Notes: generated by a model from the sequence alone, not told the origin. A stretch of DNA of 58,962 nucleotides from Vibrio aestivus (GCA_003263845.1 JYJN01000160.1:1-58962); one strand, 5' to 3'. Numbered from the stretch's first letter, positions 17,745 through 28,124 are shown. Numbers and translations are program-made.

Positions 17745-18724
17745 TGACTACATTTTGGAGTCTATGGATCATCGTAATCACCGTTGGTACCCTGCTTGGC
17801 TGTGCTGCTCTTTTGATGTGGTGCCTAAAAGACAAAATGGGTGTTGAGGAAGGCGATGATATGGGCCACGAATACGATGGTATTCGTGAGTTAAATAACC
17901 CATTGCCTAAGTGGTGGACTTACCTTTTCGTAGGTACGTTCATCTTTGCAGCAATCTATCTGACGCTTTACCCAGGATTGGGTAACTTCAAAGGTGTGTT
18001 AGGTTGGCAGAGTTCGGATCAAACTGTTCGTTCTTTAGAAGAGTCGAAAGCTTCTATTGCTAAAGCGCAACAGAACAAGCAGTTGAACCAATACGCGAAA
18101 GAGCTAGATGACGCTGAAGTCTATTTCGGTGAAGCGTTTAAGCGTCTGGCTTATCAGGAAGATGGCACGACTCTGCGCCCTATTCCTGAAATCGCTGCGG
18201 ATTCTGAAGCAGTAAAAGTAGGTCAACGTTTGTTCCTACAAAACTGTTCTCAGTGTCATGGTTCAGATGCGCGTGGTCAAAAAGGTTTCCCTAACCTAAC
18301 TGACGATGCATGGCTGTACGGTGGTGAGCCGCAAGCTATCGTTACTAGTGTGATGCAAGGCCGTATTGGTCAGATGCCAGGTTGGAAAGACGTTCTTGGT
18401 GAAGATGGCGTACGTGAAGTGGTAAGTTACACGCTTAGCTTGTCTGGTCGTTCTGTGAACGCTCGTGAAGCTGAAGCAGGTAAAGCTCGCTTTGCAGTGT
18501 GTGCAGCTTGTCACGGTACTGACGGTAAGGGCAACCCTGCTGTCGGTGCTCCAGACCTAACCGACCAAGTTTGGTTGTTTGGTGGCTCACGTGCAGACGT
18601 AACGGAAACTATCCTATACGGCCGCTCGGGCGTGATGCCTGCTTGGAAAGACATCCTCGGCGAAGACAAGATTCAACTTGTTTCTGCCTACGTTTGGGGA
18701 CTAAGTAATACCGAGCAAGAGTAA
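17744..18724 (+). CDS. ccoP: cbb3-type cytochrome c oxidase subunit III (di-heme)
   Basis: 326 residues with two N-terminal membrane segments (about 5-30 and 57-80) and two periplasmic cytochrome c domains. Heme sites are C168SQCH172 and C253AACH257. The linker includes an acidic patch (VEEGDDMGHEYDGI). It accepts electrons from soluble cytochromes and passes them to CcoO. The start overlaps the ccoQ stop by one base. A strong terminator follows, closing the structural operon. Confidence 0.96.
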   Translation: MTTFWSLWIIVITVGTLLGCAALLMWCLKDKMGVEEGDDMGHEYDGIRELNNPLPKWWTYLFVGTFIFAAIYLTLYPGLGNFKGVLGWQSSDQTVRSLEESKASIAKAQQNKQLNQYAKELDDAEVYFGEAFKRLAYQEDGTTLRPIPEIAADSEAVKVGQRLFLQNCSQCHGSDARGQKGFPNLTDDAWLYGGEPQAIVTSVMQGRIGQMPGWKDVLGEDGVREVVSYTLSLSGRSVNAREAEAGKARFAVCAACHGTDGKGNPAVGAPDLTDQVWLFGGSRADVTETILYGRSGVMPAWKDILGEDKIQLVSAYVWGLSNTEQE

Positions 18725-18743
18725 TAAGTAACATTTCAATAAC

Positions 18744-18769
18744 AGCCCCTTTATTAGGGGCTTTTTTTC
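18744..18769 (+). terminator. Terminator after ccoNOQP
   Basis: AGCCCCT and AGGGGCT pair around TTATT and are followed by seven T. Confidence 0.9.
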
Positions 18770-18838
18770 TTTTAAAGTAAGTTTCCTAAGTGTTTGTAAA
18801 ATATTAATTTTATTTTGTTATAGATTGAGAGTTTTTAT

Positions 18839-19318
18839 ATGGAAAAGCCTTGGTATAAGCAGTTTTGGCCGTGGTTTCTACTCTTCCTAAGTGTTGGCGT
18901 TTCAATGTTAACTTTGGTACGAGTTGCTATACTTACCAACCATTCAGTTCACCTAGTTACTGAAGACTACTATAAGAAAGGTAAAGGCATTAACGTTGAT
19001 ATCTCCAGGGTCAACGTGACGAAAGAATTAGGGCTCAATGCATCCGTTCATTCCGATGGAAACACGGTTATTATCCAGTTTGATAAGGGTGAATTAGAGC
19101 ATTACCCAGCGATTACCGCGATGTTTGCGCATCGAACTCTTCCTGATCATGATTTCACTAAGCTTGTTACGGCTAATGCTTTGGGGCAATATCGCATTGC
19201 TCTTGATAATGAACTCCAAGGCCCATGGTTCCTTGAGTTGACTCCACATGACGAGCAATGGCTAATTCAAGGCCGAATTGAGTTCCCTACTGACCAACCT
19301 ATTCAACTGTTGAACTAA
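18839..19318 (+). CDS. ccoH: FixH/CcoH family cbb3 oxidase assembly protein
   Basis: 159 residues with one N-terminal membrane segment (FWPWFLLFLSVGVSMLTLV) and a periplasmic domain beginning HLVTEDYYKKGKGIN, the FixH hallmark. CcoH is a stable partner of the cbb3 oxidase needed for its assembly. The gene lies just ahead of ccoI with only 5 bases between them. The ribosome site is weak (GAGAG). Confidence 0.9.
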   Translation: MEKPWYKQFWPWFLLFLSVGVSMLTLVRVAILTNHSVHLVTEDYYKKGKGINVDISRVNVTKELGLNASVHSDGNTVIIQFDKGELEHYPAITAMFAHRTLPDHDFTKLVTANALGQYRIALDNELQGPWFLELTPHDEQWLIQGRIEFPTDQPIQLLN

Positions 19319-19323
19319 TTACT

Positions 19324-21719
19324 ATGACTAAAGCGTGTTATCACTGTGGTGAAGATGTACCAGTAAACACGGATTTCAAGGTCGACATTCTGGCGAAACA
19401 CGCACGATGTGCTGCCCAGGGTGTGAAACCGTCGCTCAGACAATCGTAGATAATGGCCTTGTCTCCTACTACCAATATCGCACAGCGCCAGCCGAAAAAG
19501 TTGAGCTTGTACCAGAGCAACTGCAAGCTCTCATTCATTATGACAATGAGCAAGTTCAAACGGAATTTGTCAGAAATAGCGAAGACCAAAGTGAAGTGAC
19601 ATTGTCACTTGATGGTGTATCATGTGCTGCATGTGCTTGGTTGATCGAAAAGCATATGATGGCGAGCAATGGCGTGGTGTCAATACGAGTAAATACAACG
19701 ACCAATCGCGCGATTCTTGTTTGGGATAAAACCAAAACGCGATTGAGTGAGTTACTCGGTCAAATACACGGCCTTGGTTACAAAGCCGCCCCCTTTGAAG
19801 CCGATCAACACGAAGCAAACTACCATCCTCCATGAAGCAGTATCTTTATCGTCTCGGCGTGGCGGGCCTTGCCACGATGCAAGTCATGATGTTGGCCGTT
19901 GCTTTGTATTTGGAAGTATTTGCCGATCTTGAAGAAGAGTTTAAGAACTTTTTCCGTTGGGTGAGCTTAATTTTCGCCACGCCAGTTTTGCTTTATTCCG
20001 CTCTGCCTTTTTACGTCAACGCATGGCGAAGCTCAAAGGTCGAACGCTTGGCATGGATGTCCCAGTATCCATTGCTCTTATCATCGCGTATGTCGCGTCT
20101 GTTGTTGCGACTGTTCAAGAAAAAGGTGAAGTGTTTTTCGAGTCCATTTCGATGTTCACTTTCTTCCTATTGATTGGTCGATTCTTAGAAATGCGTGCGA
20201 GGCGTAAAGCTGCAGCCGCAAGTGGAAACCTGCTAAAATTAGTTCCTTCAATTGCGACGAACTTAGATGGAGAACAGGTTCCTGTTAATTCGCTTAAGGT
20301 TGGTGACATGATACGTGTCTTGCCGGGTGAGCACGTTCCTGCCGATGGTCTTATTCTATCTGGACGTGTGCATGTTGATGAATCCATGTTAACGGGTGAA
20401 TCCCTTCCTGTGGTTAAAAAGCAAGGTGATCGCGTATTTGCAGGTACTTTAAATGGTGAAGAATCGTTTGATTTAGAAGTTGCGTCAACGAAAGCAGAGT
20501 CAGTGATCTCAAGTATTGTGCGTTTGCAAGATGAAGCGCAAATGTCGAAGCCAAAAATTGCTGAAATTGCCGATGTGGTAGCGCGCTATTTTGTGGGTGC
20601 GATTTTAGTTATTGCTGCTTGTACTTGGTATTTCTGGCATCAGTCACGTCCGGATGATGCATTTTGGATCATGCTTTCAGTGTTGGTCGCCACTTGTCCA
20701 TGCGCGCTATCTTTGGCAACGCTACCGCCATTACCTGTGCGACTTCTCGCTTGGGTACTTTAGGCATATTACTTCGTAAAAACCATGTGTTTGAAACCTT
20801 GTGCAAAGTGAATCATTTAGTCGTTGATAAAACAGGTACCCTCACCCATGGCGATATCGAAATCAGCCAAACAACGCTTTATGGTGGCTTCCTCCAAGGC
20901 GATTGGAACGAGAAACGCGCGCTTGCGATTGCTGCGGAATTAGAAGCTCATGCCAATCACCCTATCGCTCGAGCTTTCAGAACATTCAAAACAGGTGAAT
21001 ATGAGATTACTAACATCGAAAACATCATTGGCTCAGGCGTTGTGGGCATGTACCAAGGTCAAAAATTAAAAATTGGCAGTGCCACGTTTGTACTTGGCAG
21101 CAACAACAGGCAAGTAAAAACGAATAGTATTTATTTATCGATTGATGATGAACTGGTCGCAACTTTTGGCTATCACGATCCTATTCGCAAGGAAAGCCAA
21201 GAATTTATTGAGGCTTTTAAAGCAGTCGGTATTAAAGTGACGCTTCTTACCGGGGATTCTTTAGAAAACGCAGAGCCGGTAGCTAAAGCGATGGGTATTG
21301 AAAAGGTAGTAGCAGGCGCGAAACCGCAAGATAAGCTCGACTATCTCAATCAGCTTCCAGACACGGATGTCACGATGATGTTGGGTGATGGGATTAATGA
21401 TGCGCCTACTCTTGCTGGTGCCCACCTTTCAGTTGCAATGGGCGGTGGTACCGATGTGGCGAAGGCGTCGGCTGATATGGTTCTTCTGGGTGACCGCTTA
21501 AATCGCTTATTAGAAGCGCGTGAAATGGCGATTCAAACTCGTAAGATCATTAGAGAGAACTTAGCGTGGTCCTTGGGGTATAATTTATTTATCTTGCCAT
21601 TAGCGGTTGCTGGTCTGATTGCGCCTTATTTCGCTGCATTAGGTATGTCGGCAAGCTCGGTAGTGGTAGTGTCTAACTCCCTACGACTTCTTAAAGAAAA
21701 AGAGAAAGGAAAGAAATAG
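19324..21719 (+). CDS. ccoI: Copper-translocating P-type ATPase CcoI (four frameshifts)
   Basis: When four one-base gaps are repaired this is a P1B ATPase of about 799 residues, the CcoI/FixI type that exports copper to the periplasm for cbb3 oxidase assembly. Markers in order: N-terminal Cys motifs ([16 protein letters not shown]), a heavy-metal domain with [21 protein letters not shown], the transport motif [17 protein letters not shown] and GDGINDAP. The frame breaks at about 19391 (T lost), 19830 (C lost), 20032 (C lost) and 20722 (C lost); each repair restores family sequence, for example [21 protein letters not shown]. No single open frame encodes it here. Sequence error is likelier than decay, because the flanking operon is intact. 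Confidence 0.9.
19596..19608. promoter_or_regulatory. matS site, perfect consensus
   Basis: GTGACATTGTCAC, inside ccoI. It is the fourth rightward site counting from matP. Confidence 0.85.
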
Positions 21720-21720
21720 G

Positions 21721-21882
21721 ATGGAAAGCCTCTACATACTGATTCCTATCGCGATTGTTTTAGTTTGTGTGGCCACAGGTATTTTCTTGTGGGCAGTGAA
21801 AAGTGAGCAGTTTGAAGATCTGGAGCGTCAAGGCCACAACATCCTATTTGAAGATGAAGACGAGAAAAAGGACACTAAGTGA
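21721..21882 (+). CDS. ccoS: cbb3-type oxidase assembly protein CcoS
   Basis: A 53-residue membrane peptide, MESLYILIPI at its start, with one membrane segment and the motif FLWAVKSEQFEDLE, which is diagnostic of CcoS. It is needed for cofactor insertion into the cbb3 oxidase. The ATG starts one base after the ccoI stop, and its own stop overlaps the next start by 4 bases, so the genes are translated together. Confidence 0.93.
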   Translation: MESLYILIPIAIVLVCVATGIFLWAVKSEQFEDLERQGHNILFEDEDEKKDTK

Positions 21883-22553
21883 ATCCTGATTGGATTGGTG
21901 CGTTCGCCATCGGCTTTGTAGGTGCGGGTCATTGCTTGGGTATGTGTGGTGGCATCGCATCTATGCTTAGTATCGGTCAGGCAAGCCCCTCAAAGTGGAT
22001 CCCGCTGTTTTATAACCTTGGACGCTTAATCAGCTATGCACTGTTTGGTGCTGTAGTTGGTGGAGCTCTATCATCGCTAGCAAGCCTGTCTTCAGCCAAC
22101 AGTTTGCTTGGGTTTCTTCGTGTATTCGCTGGCGTTTTTATGGTGCTACTAGCACTTTACATTGGTCGATGGTGGTTTGGATTGCTCAAGCTGGAGAAGC
22201 TTGGACAAGGCCTCTGGAAGTATATCTCCCCCTTTGCTAGCAAACTTTTACCGTTAAGGCATCCTACCCACGCTATGCCATTCGGCTTTATATGGGGATG
22301 GTTACCGTGTGGCCTGGTGTATTCAACGTTAACATGGTCAGCGGTGTCAGGTAGTGCACTTGATGGCGCGTTGATTATGTTCGCATTTGGATTGGGTACA
22401 CTTCCCACCATGCTGTTAGTTGGTTACGGTTCTCAAAGTCTAAAGTCATTGCAACAATCTCCGATTTTTCGGAACATCGCGGCATCTTTGCTGCTTTTAT
22501 ACGGCTTATATACGATATATCAATCACTATCACTTTTGTCATTAAACTTGTAG
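21879..22553 (+). CDS. Sulfite exporter TauE/SafE family (UreH-like) membrane protein
   Basis: 224 residues with six predicted membrane segments and the motif GAGHCLGMCGGI in the first, as in the UreH-like/DsbD_2 group that accompanies ccoS in many gamma-proteobacteria. A second conserved block, GWLPCGLVYS, carries another Cys. The two Cys-containing motifs suggest metal or thiol transfer for oxidase assembly rather than sulfite export; this is inference. It starts at a GTG that overlaps the ccoS stop. Confidence 0.85.
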   Translation: MNPDWIGAFAIGFVGAGHCLGMCGGIASMLSIGQASPSKWIPLFYNLGRLISYALFGAVVGGALSSLASLSSANSLLGFLRVFAGVFMVLLALYIGRWWFGLLKLEKLGQGLWKYISPFASKLLPLRHPTHAMPFGFIWGWLPCGLVYSTLTWSAVSGSALDGALIMFAFGLGTLPTMLLVGYGSQSLKSLQQSPIFRNIAASLLLLYGLYTIYQSLSLLSLNL

Positions 22554-22611
22554 CGAACTGATATATGTGAAGTTTTTACACTACCCTTTGTGTCCAATGA
22601 GTGTTAAAATA

Positions 22612-22625
22612 TTGATGTATATCAA
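22612..22625. promoter_or_regulatory. FNR box upstream of fnr
   Basis: TTGATGTATATCAA fits the FNR consensus TTGATNNNNATCAA exactly. It ends 16 bases before the fnr start codon, a position that suits autorepression. Confidence 0.85.
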
Positions 22626-22641
22626 TTAGTGAAAGGTTGTT

Positions 22642-23391
22642 ATGATTTCTGAAAAACCTGCAACAAAGCGCGTTCAATCAGGCGGCTGTGCTATCCATTG
22701 CCAGGATTGTAGTATTAGTCAGCTTTGTATCCCGTTTACCTTAAATGACTCTGAGCTTGATCAGTTAGACCAAATCATCGAGCGTAAAAAGCCAATCCAA
22801 AAAGGCCAAGAACTATTTAAGGCGGGAGATGAGCTTAAGTCATTGTACGCTATCCGCTCTGGTACGATTAAGAGTTACACAATCACAGAGCAAGGTGACG
22901 AGCAAATTACAGCCTTTCATTTAGCTGGCGACCTAGTCGGCTTTGATGCAATTACTGGCGATGAACACCCTAGTTTTGCGCAAGCTTTAGAAACGTCAAT
23001 GGTTTGTGAAATTCCATACGAAATTCTTGATGATCTATCGGGTAAAATGCCGAAACTTCGTCAACAAATCATGCGCTTGATGAGTAACGAAATTAAAGGC
23101 GACCAAGAGATGATTCTGCTTCTTTCTAAGAAGAACGCGGAAGAGCGTCTAGCAGCGTTTTTATTCAACCTATCAACGCGCTTTTCTCAACGTGGTTTCA
23201 GCCCACGCGAGTTCCGCTTGACAATGACTCGTGGTGATATTGGTAACTACCTAGGCTTGACCGTTGAAACGATCAGCCGCCTGTTAGGCCGATTCCAAAA
23301 ATCAGAAATTCTTAGCGTTAAAGGTAAGTACATTACAATCATCGATCACGATGCGTTGATGGAACTTGCAGGTGTGTCAAAAGAATCTTAA
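22642..23391 (+). CDS. fnr: Fumarate/nitrate reduction regulator FNR
   Basis: 249 residues of the Crp/Fnr family. Cys20, Cys23, Cys29 and Cys122 occupy the same positions as the four [4Fe-4S] ligands of E. coli FNR. A cyclic-nucleotide-like fold follows, then a helix-turn-helix with [18 protein letters not shown]; the recognition residues E-SR are those that read TTGAT. It switches gene expression between aerobic and anaerobic states. It sits directly downstream of the oxidase assembly genes, which are typical FNR targets, and its promoter has a perfect FNR box. Confidence 0.97.
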   Translation: MISEKPATKRVQSGGCAIHCQDCSISQLCIPFTLNDSELDQLDQIIERKKPIQKGQELFKAGDELKSLYAIRSGTIKSYTITEQGDEQITAFHLAGDLVGFDAITGDEHPSFAQALETSMVCEIPYEILDDLSGKMPKLRQQIMRLMSNEIKGDQEMILLLSKKNAEERLAAFLFNLSTRFSQRGFSPREFRLTMTRGDIGNYLGLTVETISRLLGRFQKSEILSVKGKYITIIDHDALMELAGVSKES

Positions 23392-23400
23392 GTAACTTCA

Positions 23401-23436
23401 ATGATGTAGCTCATTCCTGAGCTACATCATACTTTT
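23401..23436 (+). terminator. Hairpin terminator after fnr
   Basis: ATGATGTAGCTCA and TGAGCTACATCAT form a perfect 13-bp stem around TTCC, followed by ACTTTT. Confidence 0.75.
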
Positions 23437-23521
23437 CCTAATTTCCCCTCTTTTCTCTAAAATATTACCCCGAACTACGCTACATTAATGGTAGAGACTA
23501 ATTCCATTTCACAGGGTTAAT

Positions 23522-24468
23522 ATGAGTATTTACAGTAAGATATTAGTTGTTGCTGATATCAACCATGATGACCAACCAGCACTTGCTAGAGCCATTAAGC
23601 TTGCCAGCAAGAGTCAATCACGTAGCCGTGTTGTCTTCTTCCTCTCAATCTATGACTTTTCCTATGACATGACCTCCATGTTATCAATGGACGAGCGCGA
23701 TGCTATGCGCCGCGGTGTTATACATCAGCGCGAACAGTGGATGAGAAAAATTGCGGCTAACTACATTGATGATTCTTTCGATTTTGAAGTTAAAGTGGTT
23801 TGGCACAATCGCCCATATGAAGCGATTATTGCTGAAGTGTATGCAGGCGAACATGACATCGTTATCAAAGGTACACGCAAGCATGATGTTTTAGAGTCGG
23901 TCATCTTTACTCCTACTGATTGGCACCTACTTCGTAAGTGCCCTGCTCCGGTGCTTCTGGTCAAAAATACCCAATGGCCCGAGAACGCAAGTATATTGGC
24001 ATCTGTTCATGTAGGCTCTGAAAACGAAACACATATAGACCTCAACGATAGAATGGTCGATCAGCTCAAGAGTCTCACTGACCGTCTAGGGGGCAGCCAT
24101 ATTTAGTGAATGCTTATCCAGTCACACCTGCCAATATCACGATTGAGTTACCCGAGTTTGACCCATCAACTTATACTGATGCAGTTCGCGGTCATCATCT
24201 GACAGCAATGAAAGCATTGCGACAAAAACATGGTTTCGATGAGGAGTTTACGGTTGTAGAGCAAGGTCTTCCAGAAGATGTTATCCCTGATGCAGCTAAG
24301 AAGCTAAATTCTGGCTTGGTCATACTTGGAACTACCGGGCGGACAGGTTTGTCTGCAGTATTCATTGGAAACACTGCAGAGCATGTGATTGATAAGATCG
24401 ATTGTGATGTGCTTGCTTTAAAGCCTGCTGGTTACGTCAGTCCTCTCGACCCAGCTACCGCAATTTAG
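23522..24468 (+). CDS. uspE: Universal stress protein UspE (one frameshift)
   Basis: Two adjacent frames together make about 315 residues, the length of UspE, a tandem Usp-domain protein. The first Usp domain has [42 protein letters not shown] and [20 protein letters not shown]; the second has [18 protein letters not shown] and the ATP-binding-type motif [21 protein letters not shown] lost T in the run at 24102-24104 breaks the frame; restoring it gives [12 protein letters not shown]. The fnr-uspE adjacency is conserved in Vibrio and enterobacteria, and uspE is needed for motility and stress survival in E. coli. Confidence 0.93.
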
Positions 24469-24493
24469 CGACACTGCATTTAGAAAATGATTT

Positions 24494-24526
24494 AAATCCT
24501 CACAAAGTTTCGTGGGGATTTTTTGT
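24494..24526 (+). terminator. Terminator after uspE
   Basis: AAATCCTCAC and GTGGGGATTT pair around eight bases and are followed by T residues. Confidence 0.8.
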
Positions 24527-24615
24527 TTAGGGCAGCAGAATAGCTAGAAACTTCCTCATATTTGCGTATTATACGCACTTCATTTTAGTTTGAACTAGCA
24601 AAAGACGTATCTTAA

Positions 24616-25550
24616 ATGACTGAGCAGACCCAAGAGCGCACTAAGGCTCAACAGTACAATTTCAATAAACTACAGAAGCGTATTCGACGTAATACCGGCC
24701 AAGCCATTGCCGATTACAATATGATCGAAGACGGTGACCGTATCATGGTTTGCTTATCTGGTGGTAAAGACAGCTTTACCATGCTAGATATTCTTATGAG
24801 CCTTAAAAAGAGCGCCCCGGTCTCTTTTGAGTTGATTGCAGTCAACCTAGACCAAAAACAACCTGGCTTCCCTGAGCATATTCTTCCTGAATATCTAGAA
24901 AGCCTTGGCGTTGAATACAAGATCGTTGAAGAAGATACTTACTCGATCGTTCAGGATAAGATCCCTGAAGGCAAGACGACGTGTTCACTGTGTTCTCGTC
25001 TACGTCGCGGTATCTTGTACCGTACAGCTAAAGAGCTGGGTGCAACCAAGATTGCGCTTGGTCATCACCGTGATGACATTCTAGAGACACTATTCTTGAA
25101 TATGTTCTACGGTGGTAAGCTTAAAGGCATGCCGCCTAAACTGGTTTCTGATAACGGTGAGCATGTGTCATTCGCCCACTGGCGTATTGCCGAGAGAAAG
25201 ACATCATCAAGTATTCTGAGATGCGCGAGTATCCGATCATTCCATGTAACCTGTGTGGTTCTCAGCCTAACCTTCAGCGTCAGAATGTAAAACAGATGCT
25301 TAACGCTTGGGACAAACAGTTCCCTGGTCGTATTGAGACTATGTTCCGCGCAGTACAGAATGTGGTACCAAGTCATCTGGCTGATTTTGAATTGTTTGAC
25401 TTCAAATCTATTGACCGTGACTCTGGCGTGATCAATGGTGGTGATATCGGTTTTGATAAGGAAGAGATGCCTGCTCAAAACCTTGTAGATGAAGACTCAG
25501 TTCAAGAGTTCGACCCATCATTAAAATTGGATGTGACGAATCTTTCGTAA
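24616..25550 (+). CDS. ttcA: tRNA 2-thiocytidine synthetase TtcA (one frameshift)
   Basis: About 311 residues, as in E. coli. The PP-loop SGGKDS is at residues 48-53, followed by the iron-sulfur Cys pair TTCSLC and the later pair CNLC, which ligate a [4Fe-4S] cluster. The enzyme thiolates cytidine 32 of certain tRNAs. One G is missing at about 25167: restoring it yields [20 protein letters not shown] and joins the N-terminal frame to the C-terminal one, which otherwise starts near [12 protein letters not shown]. Confidence 0.94.
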
Positions 25551-25579
25551 TCGATGATTTGTTTCATTGCATAGACAAT

Positions 25580-25608
25580 AAAAAGGCAGCCAACGGGCTG
25601 CCTTTTTT
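25580..25608. terminator. Bidirectional terminator between ttcA and the DUF2987 gene
   Basis: GGCAGCC and GGCTGCC pair around AACG; A5 on the left and T6 on the right provide U tracts in both directions. Confidence 0.9.
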
Positions 25609-25622
25609 AGTTTGGAGATAAT

Positions 25623-26275
25623 CTATTTTCCGGCTGGAATGTACGGCAGTACTCGAATGGTTTCTGCCGGTAGCTTCATCCATCCATCAACGCCGATCTG
25701 CTCTAGCGTAATGATCGCTTTTCCTTCATTAATTTGTACCTGGTCGCCATTGGCCAAACTAATTACGCCTTCTACCTGACGGTCGAACTCCAGAGTTAGC
25801 CCTGTAATTTCTGGAGTAAACCAGCCAGCGAACATGCCGCCTAGGTTTTCGAGCATGGATTGCATTTGCGGGATAATGTTAGAAACGGTGTCGTAGCTTA
25901 CGTTACCCGAAAGCTCCTCTCGAGTATGGACGACGGTTGAAAAGTCACACTGTTTGTCAGTTGGAGTATGAACATAAACCAGAGGGTTTGCCCGTCTTAG
26001 ATGGCTATCAAGTGGAACGAGCACTTCATTGCTTGAACTCACTTGAATCTCTTCGTATTTCTCTTCTTTTTCCATCCAAGTTTTTTCAATGTGACATAAT
26101 GAGCCATCACTGGCATCTCGGAAAAAGAAGCCGACTTTAACAGCGTCGTAGCCCTCTTCTGCATTGACTTTCATTTGGGCGTATAGTTTTGAGTAGGTAA
26201 AGCGGTACTCTTCAGCAAATGCCGAAGAGTGAGCCAGCGCTGCTGCCGCTAAAATGAGGTTGATAATTTTTTCAT
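25623..26275 (-). CDS. DUF2987 family periplasmic protein (one frameshift)
   Basis: 217 residues when one A is restored in the A6 run just after the start (26267-26272), which gives a signal peptide MKKIINLILAAAALAHSSAFA followed by the mature protein EEYRFTYSKL. Without that base only the internal 183-residue frame from MKVNAEEGYD is open. The mature part contains WMEKEEKYEEI and the two-Cys region typical of DUF2987, a Vibrio/Shewanella family of unknown role. It lies 14 bases downstream of bax on the same strand. Confidence 0.82.
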
Positions 26276-26289
26276 TGTTATAGTTTCGT

Positions 26290-27121
26290 TTATTGGAGCC
26301 AAAAGCCTTGGTTATGGCGAATCATCGCCTGCAAATCATCGACATAGGCTTGGCCTCGTTCAGAGTAGCGAAGCAATCCTTGAGTCAGTTCTGTGGCGGT
26401 TCCGTGACTTAACAAGTCCTGGCCTTCGATATGAAGCTTATATCGAATGTCTCGCAATTCGCGATAGGCGTTGTTGCGGTTAACATTCATAAAGTAGCCA
26501 TGAATAGACTGTTGGACAGAGTCAAAGTTTGCCACCTCGTGTGTCATCCCTTCGACTCGTTGCAGTGGAACCAATCCACATCCCTTTGTATAACACCATT
26601 GGCCAAAAAAGTTATTGGCTTCGGTAGCAAAACGAGAGGTTCCCCAAGCAGATTCGTTGGCCGCTTGAGTTAGGACTAGCGCTTCGGGCAAAACATCGAC
26701 TCTTAACAACATACTTGTAAGCCAATTTTGCGTGATACCAGAATCTGGGACCGGTAATCGATAAAGCTTACCGAGTCGTTTCGCATAAGCTAAATCTTCG
26801 CTGGTCACATCGTTTTCATCGAAATGATCATCGATCGTTTCAAGCCTGCGTCGTTCTTTGGTAATACGTGCATTCTCTAGCTCAATACCGGGCCTTAAAT
26901 ATCAAAGAATGCCTGTTTTTTTCGTTCACATCGGTGATGGCAGCAAAATCGATGCTGCCGTCTTTAACGTGAGAAGTCGTCTTTTTCTTAGCTTTCTTTT
27001 TACTTTCGGTCTCTTCTACGGCAACGTCCGTCTGGCTCGTTTTTGCTTCGTAATCGTAGACAACAAAAAGACTGAACCCCGTAAAGAGCGCAGCAGCAGT
27101 TAATCCAGTCAGTTTATGCAT
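26290..27121 (-). CDS. bax: Bax-like glucosaminidase-family protein (two frameshifts)
   Basis: About 277 residues once two lost bases are restored, close to E. coli Bax (274). Residues 1-20 form a membrane anchor or signal (MHKLTGLTAAALFTGFSLF), followed by a Lys-rich linker (KKKAKKKTTSH). The C-terminal mannosyl-glycoprotein endo-beta-N-acetylglucosaminidase-like domain has VLTQAANESAWGTSRFA, with the catalytic Glu in ANESAWG, then NNFFGQWCYTKGCGLVP. Breaks: one A lost in the run at 26916-26922 and one in the run at 26897-26899. Repair gives NEKKQAFFDILRPGIELENARITKER. Its start overlaps the end of the upstream membrane protein by 8 bases. Confidence 0.88.
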
Positions 27122-27974
27122 CGAAAACCTTTGGATCTTTGTTTTGTTGGTCGTTGCCGTCGCTGTTGTCATTGTTGTCATTGTTGTCATTGTTGTCATT
27201 GTTGTCATCGTCTGAATGAGGAGCTTCGGATGCAACAACCTGCAAACGGATGCCAAACATAGTTCGGTACACCACGCCTTTCACATGGAAAAAGAACGGT
27301 AGAACAAAGATCAGGCCAATGCCGTAAAGCAAAGCCGCTGCAACGAACATCATCATGACGACAAGGTAGATACTGGCCAGTGCGAAAATCTTTTTGTTTA
27401 CAGCTCTTAAAGACAAAATTAGTGATTGGAATGGCGACAGGCGTTTTTCACAGATCAATAAAATAGAGTTACTAAATGCAAGTGACAGGTAAAGGGACAG
27501 CAGCGGTAATAAAGCTCCGACGATCCCCTGTAATATCAGGCTGAAAAGCGTTGCGATAATGACAGGAACTGTGTATTGAAGACCCTTAGCAATATGACGA
27601 GATTTCGTGGTTAGGCCAGCGGCGTGGCTCATCGCCATTAAACTCACACCCGCGAAGATCGGTGCGCTGACCACTTCATAACTGAAGTTGGCCACGAAGA
27701 TCGCTTGAATAATACCTTGGTTAAACGCTTCTGGGTTTGATAAGGCATCAAGAATGACCGCAGGGTCACCAAGTTGTAGCTTTAACGCGATGTAGAAAAT
27801 GGCAAGTTGAATGAACAGTAAAGCGATAATAGCTGGAGAGAAAGAGATAAAGTTCTTGATGGTATTCGTCCATGCTTCGGACAGTACATCCGCGACTTTC
27901 AGGTCGTAGTCACCCGAGAGCGCACGCTCTACATTTCCGCCGATGTTGAAATCTTTTTCGATGTCGTTATTCAT
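27114..27974 (-). CDS. Polytopic membrane protein with Asp/Asn repeat tail
   Basis: 286 residues with about six membrane segments (AIIALLFIQLAIFYIALKL, VIIATLFSLILQGIVGALL and others) and the cytoplasmic loop GLTTKSRHIAKGLQ. The overall layout is that of the YciC-like/BPSS1780-like family of integral membrane proteins of unknown function. The C-terminus is a charged low-complexity tail of DNN triplets encoded by five 9-bp repeats. GGAAG is just upstream of the ATG. It is cotranscribed with bax and the DUF2987 gene. Confidence 0.75.
   Translation of the reverse strand: MNNDIEKDFNIGGNVERALSGDYDLKVADVLSEAWTNTIKNFISFSPAIIALLFIQLAIFYIALKLQLGDPAVILDALSNPEAFNQGIIQAIFVANFSYEVVSAPIFAGVSLMAMSHAAGLTTKSRHIAKGLQYTVPVIIATLFSLILQGIVGALLPLLSLYLSLAFSNSILLICEKRLSPFQSLILSLRAVNKKIFALASIYLVVMMMFVAAALLYGIGLIFVLPFFFHVKGVVYRTMFGIRLQVVASEAPHSDDDNNDNNDNNDNNDNSDGNDQQNKDPKVFDA
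27164..27208. repeat. Five tandem 9-bp repeats (TGTTGTCAT)
   Basis: TGTTGTCAT five times in perfect tandem, coding on the minus strand for an Asp-Asn-Asn run. Changes in copy number by slippage would keep the frame. Confidence 0.9.
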
Positions 27975-28090
27975 TATGTCTTCCAGGGTATACCGAGAGG
28001 CACCTAAGTGATTGAAACAAAATTGCCGTCATTATACTGCAACCGCTCGATTACTAAAATCTGATCACTGCTATACGCTTGCATTATTGT

Positions 28091-28117
28091 TTAATTGGCT
28101 GATAATTAATCAATTAA
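28091..28117. promoter_or_regulatory. Inverted repeat upstream of potA
   Basis: TTAATTG (28091-28097) and CAATTAA (28111-28117) in the 329-base gap before potA. The region is AT-rich and has no open frame of note. Confidence 0.4.
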
Positions 28118-28124
28118 CGCCTCT

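Noticed and set aside
27114..27256. A repeat-encoded Met/Thr-rich N-terminus for bax
   Set aside because: This extension is the 9-bp repeat of the upstream gene read in another frame; the ATG at 27121 with AAAGG upstream gives the normal Bax N-terminus.
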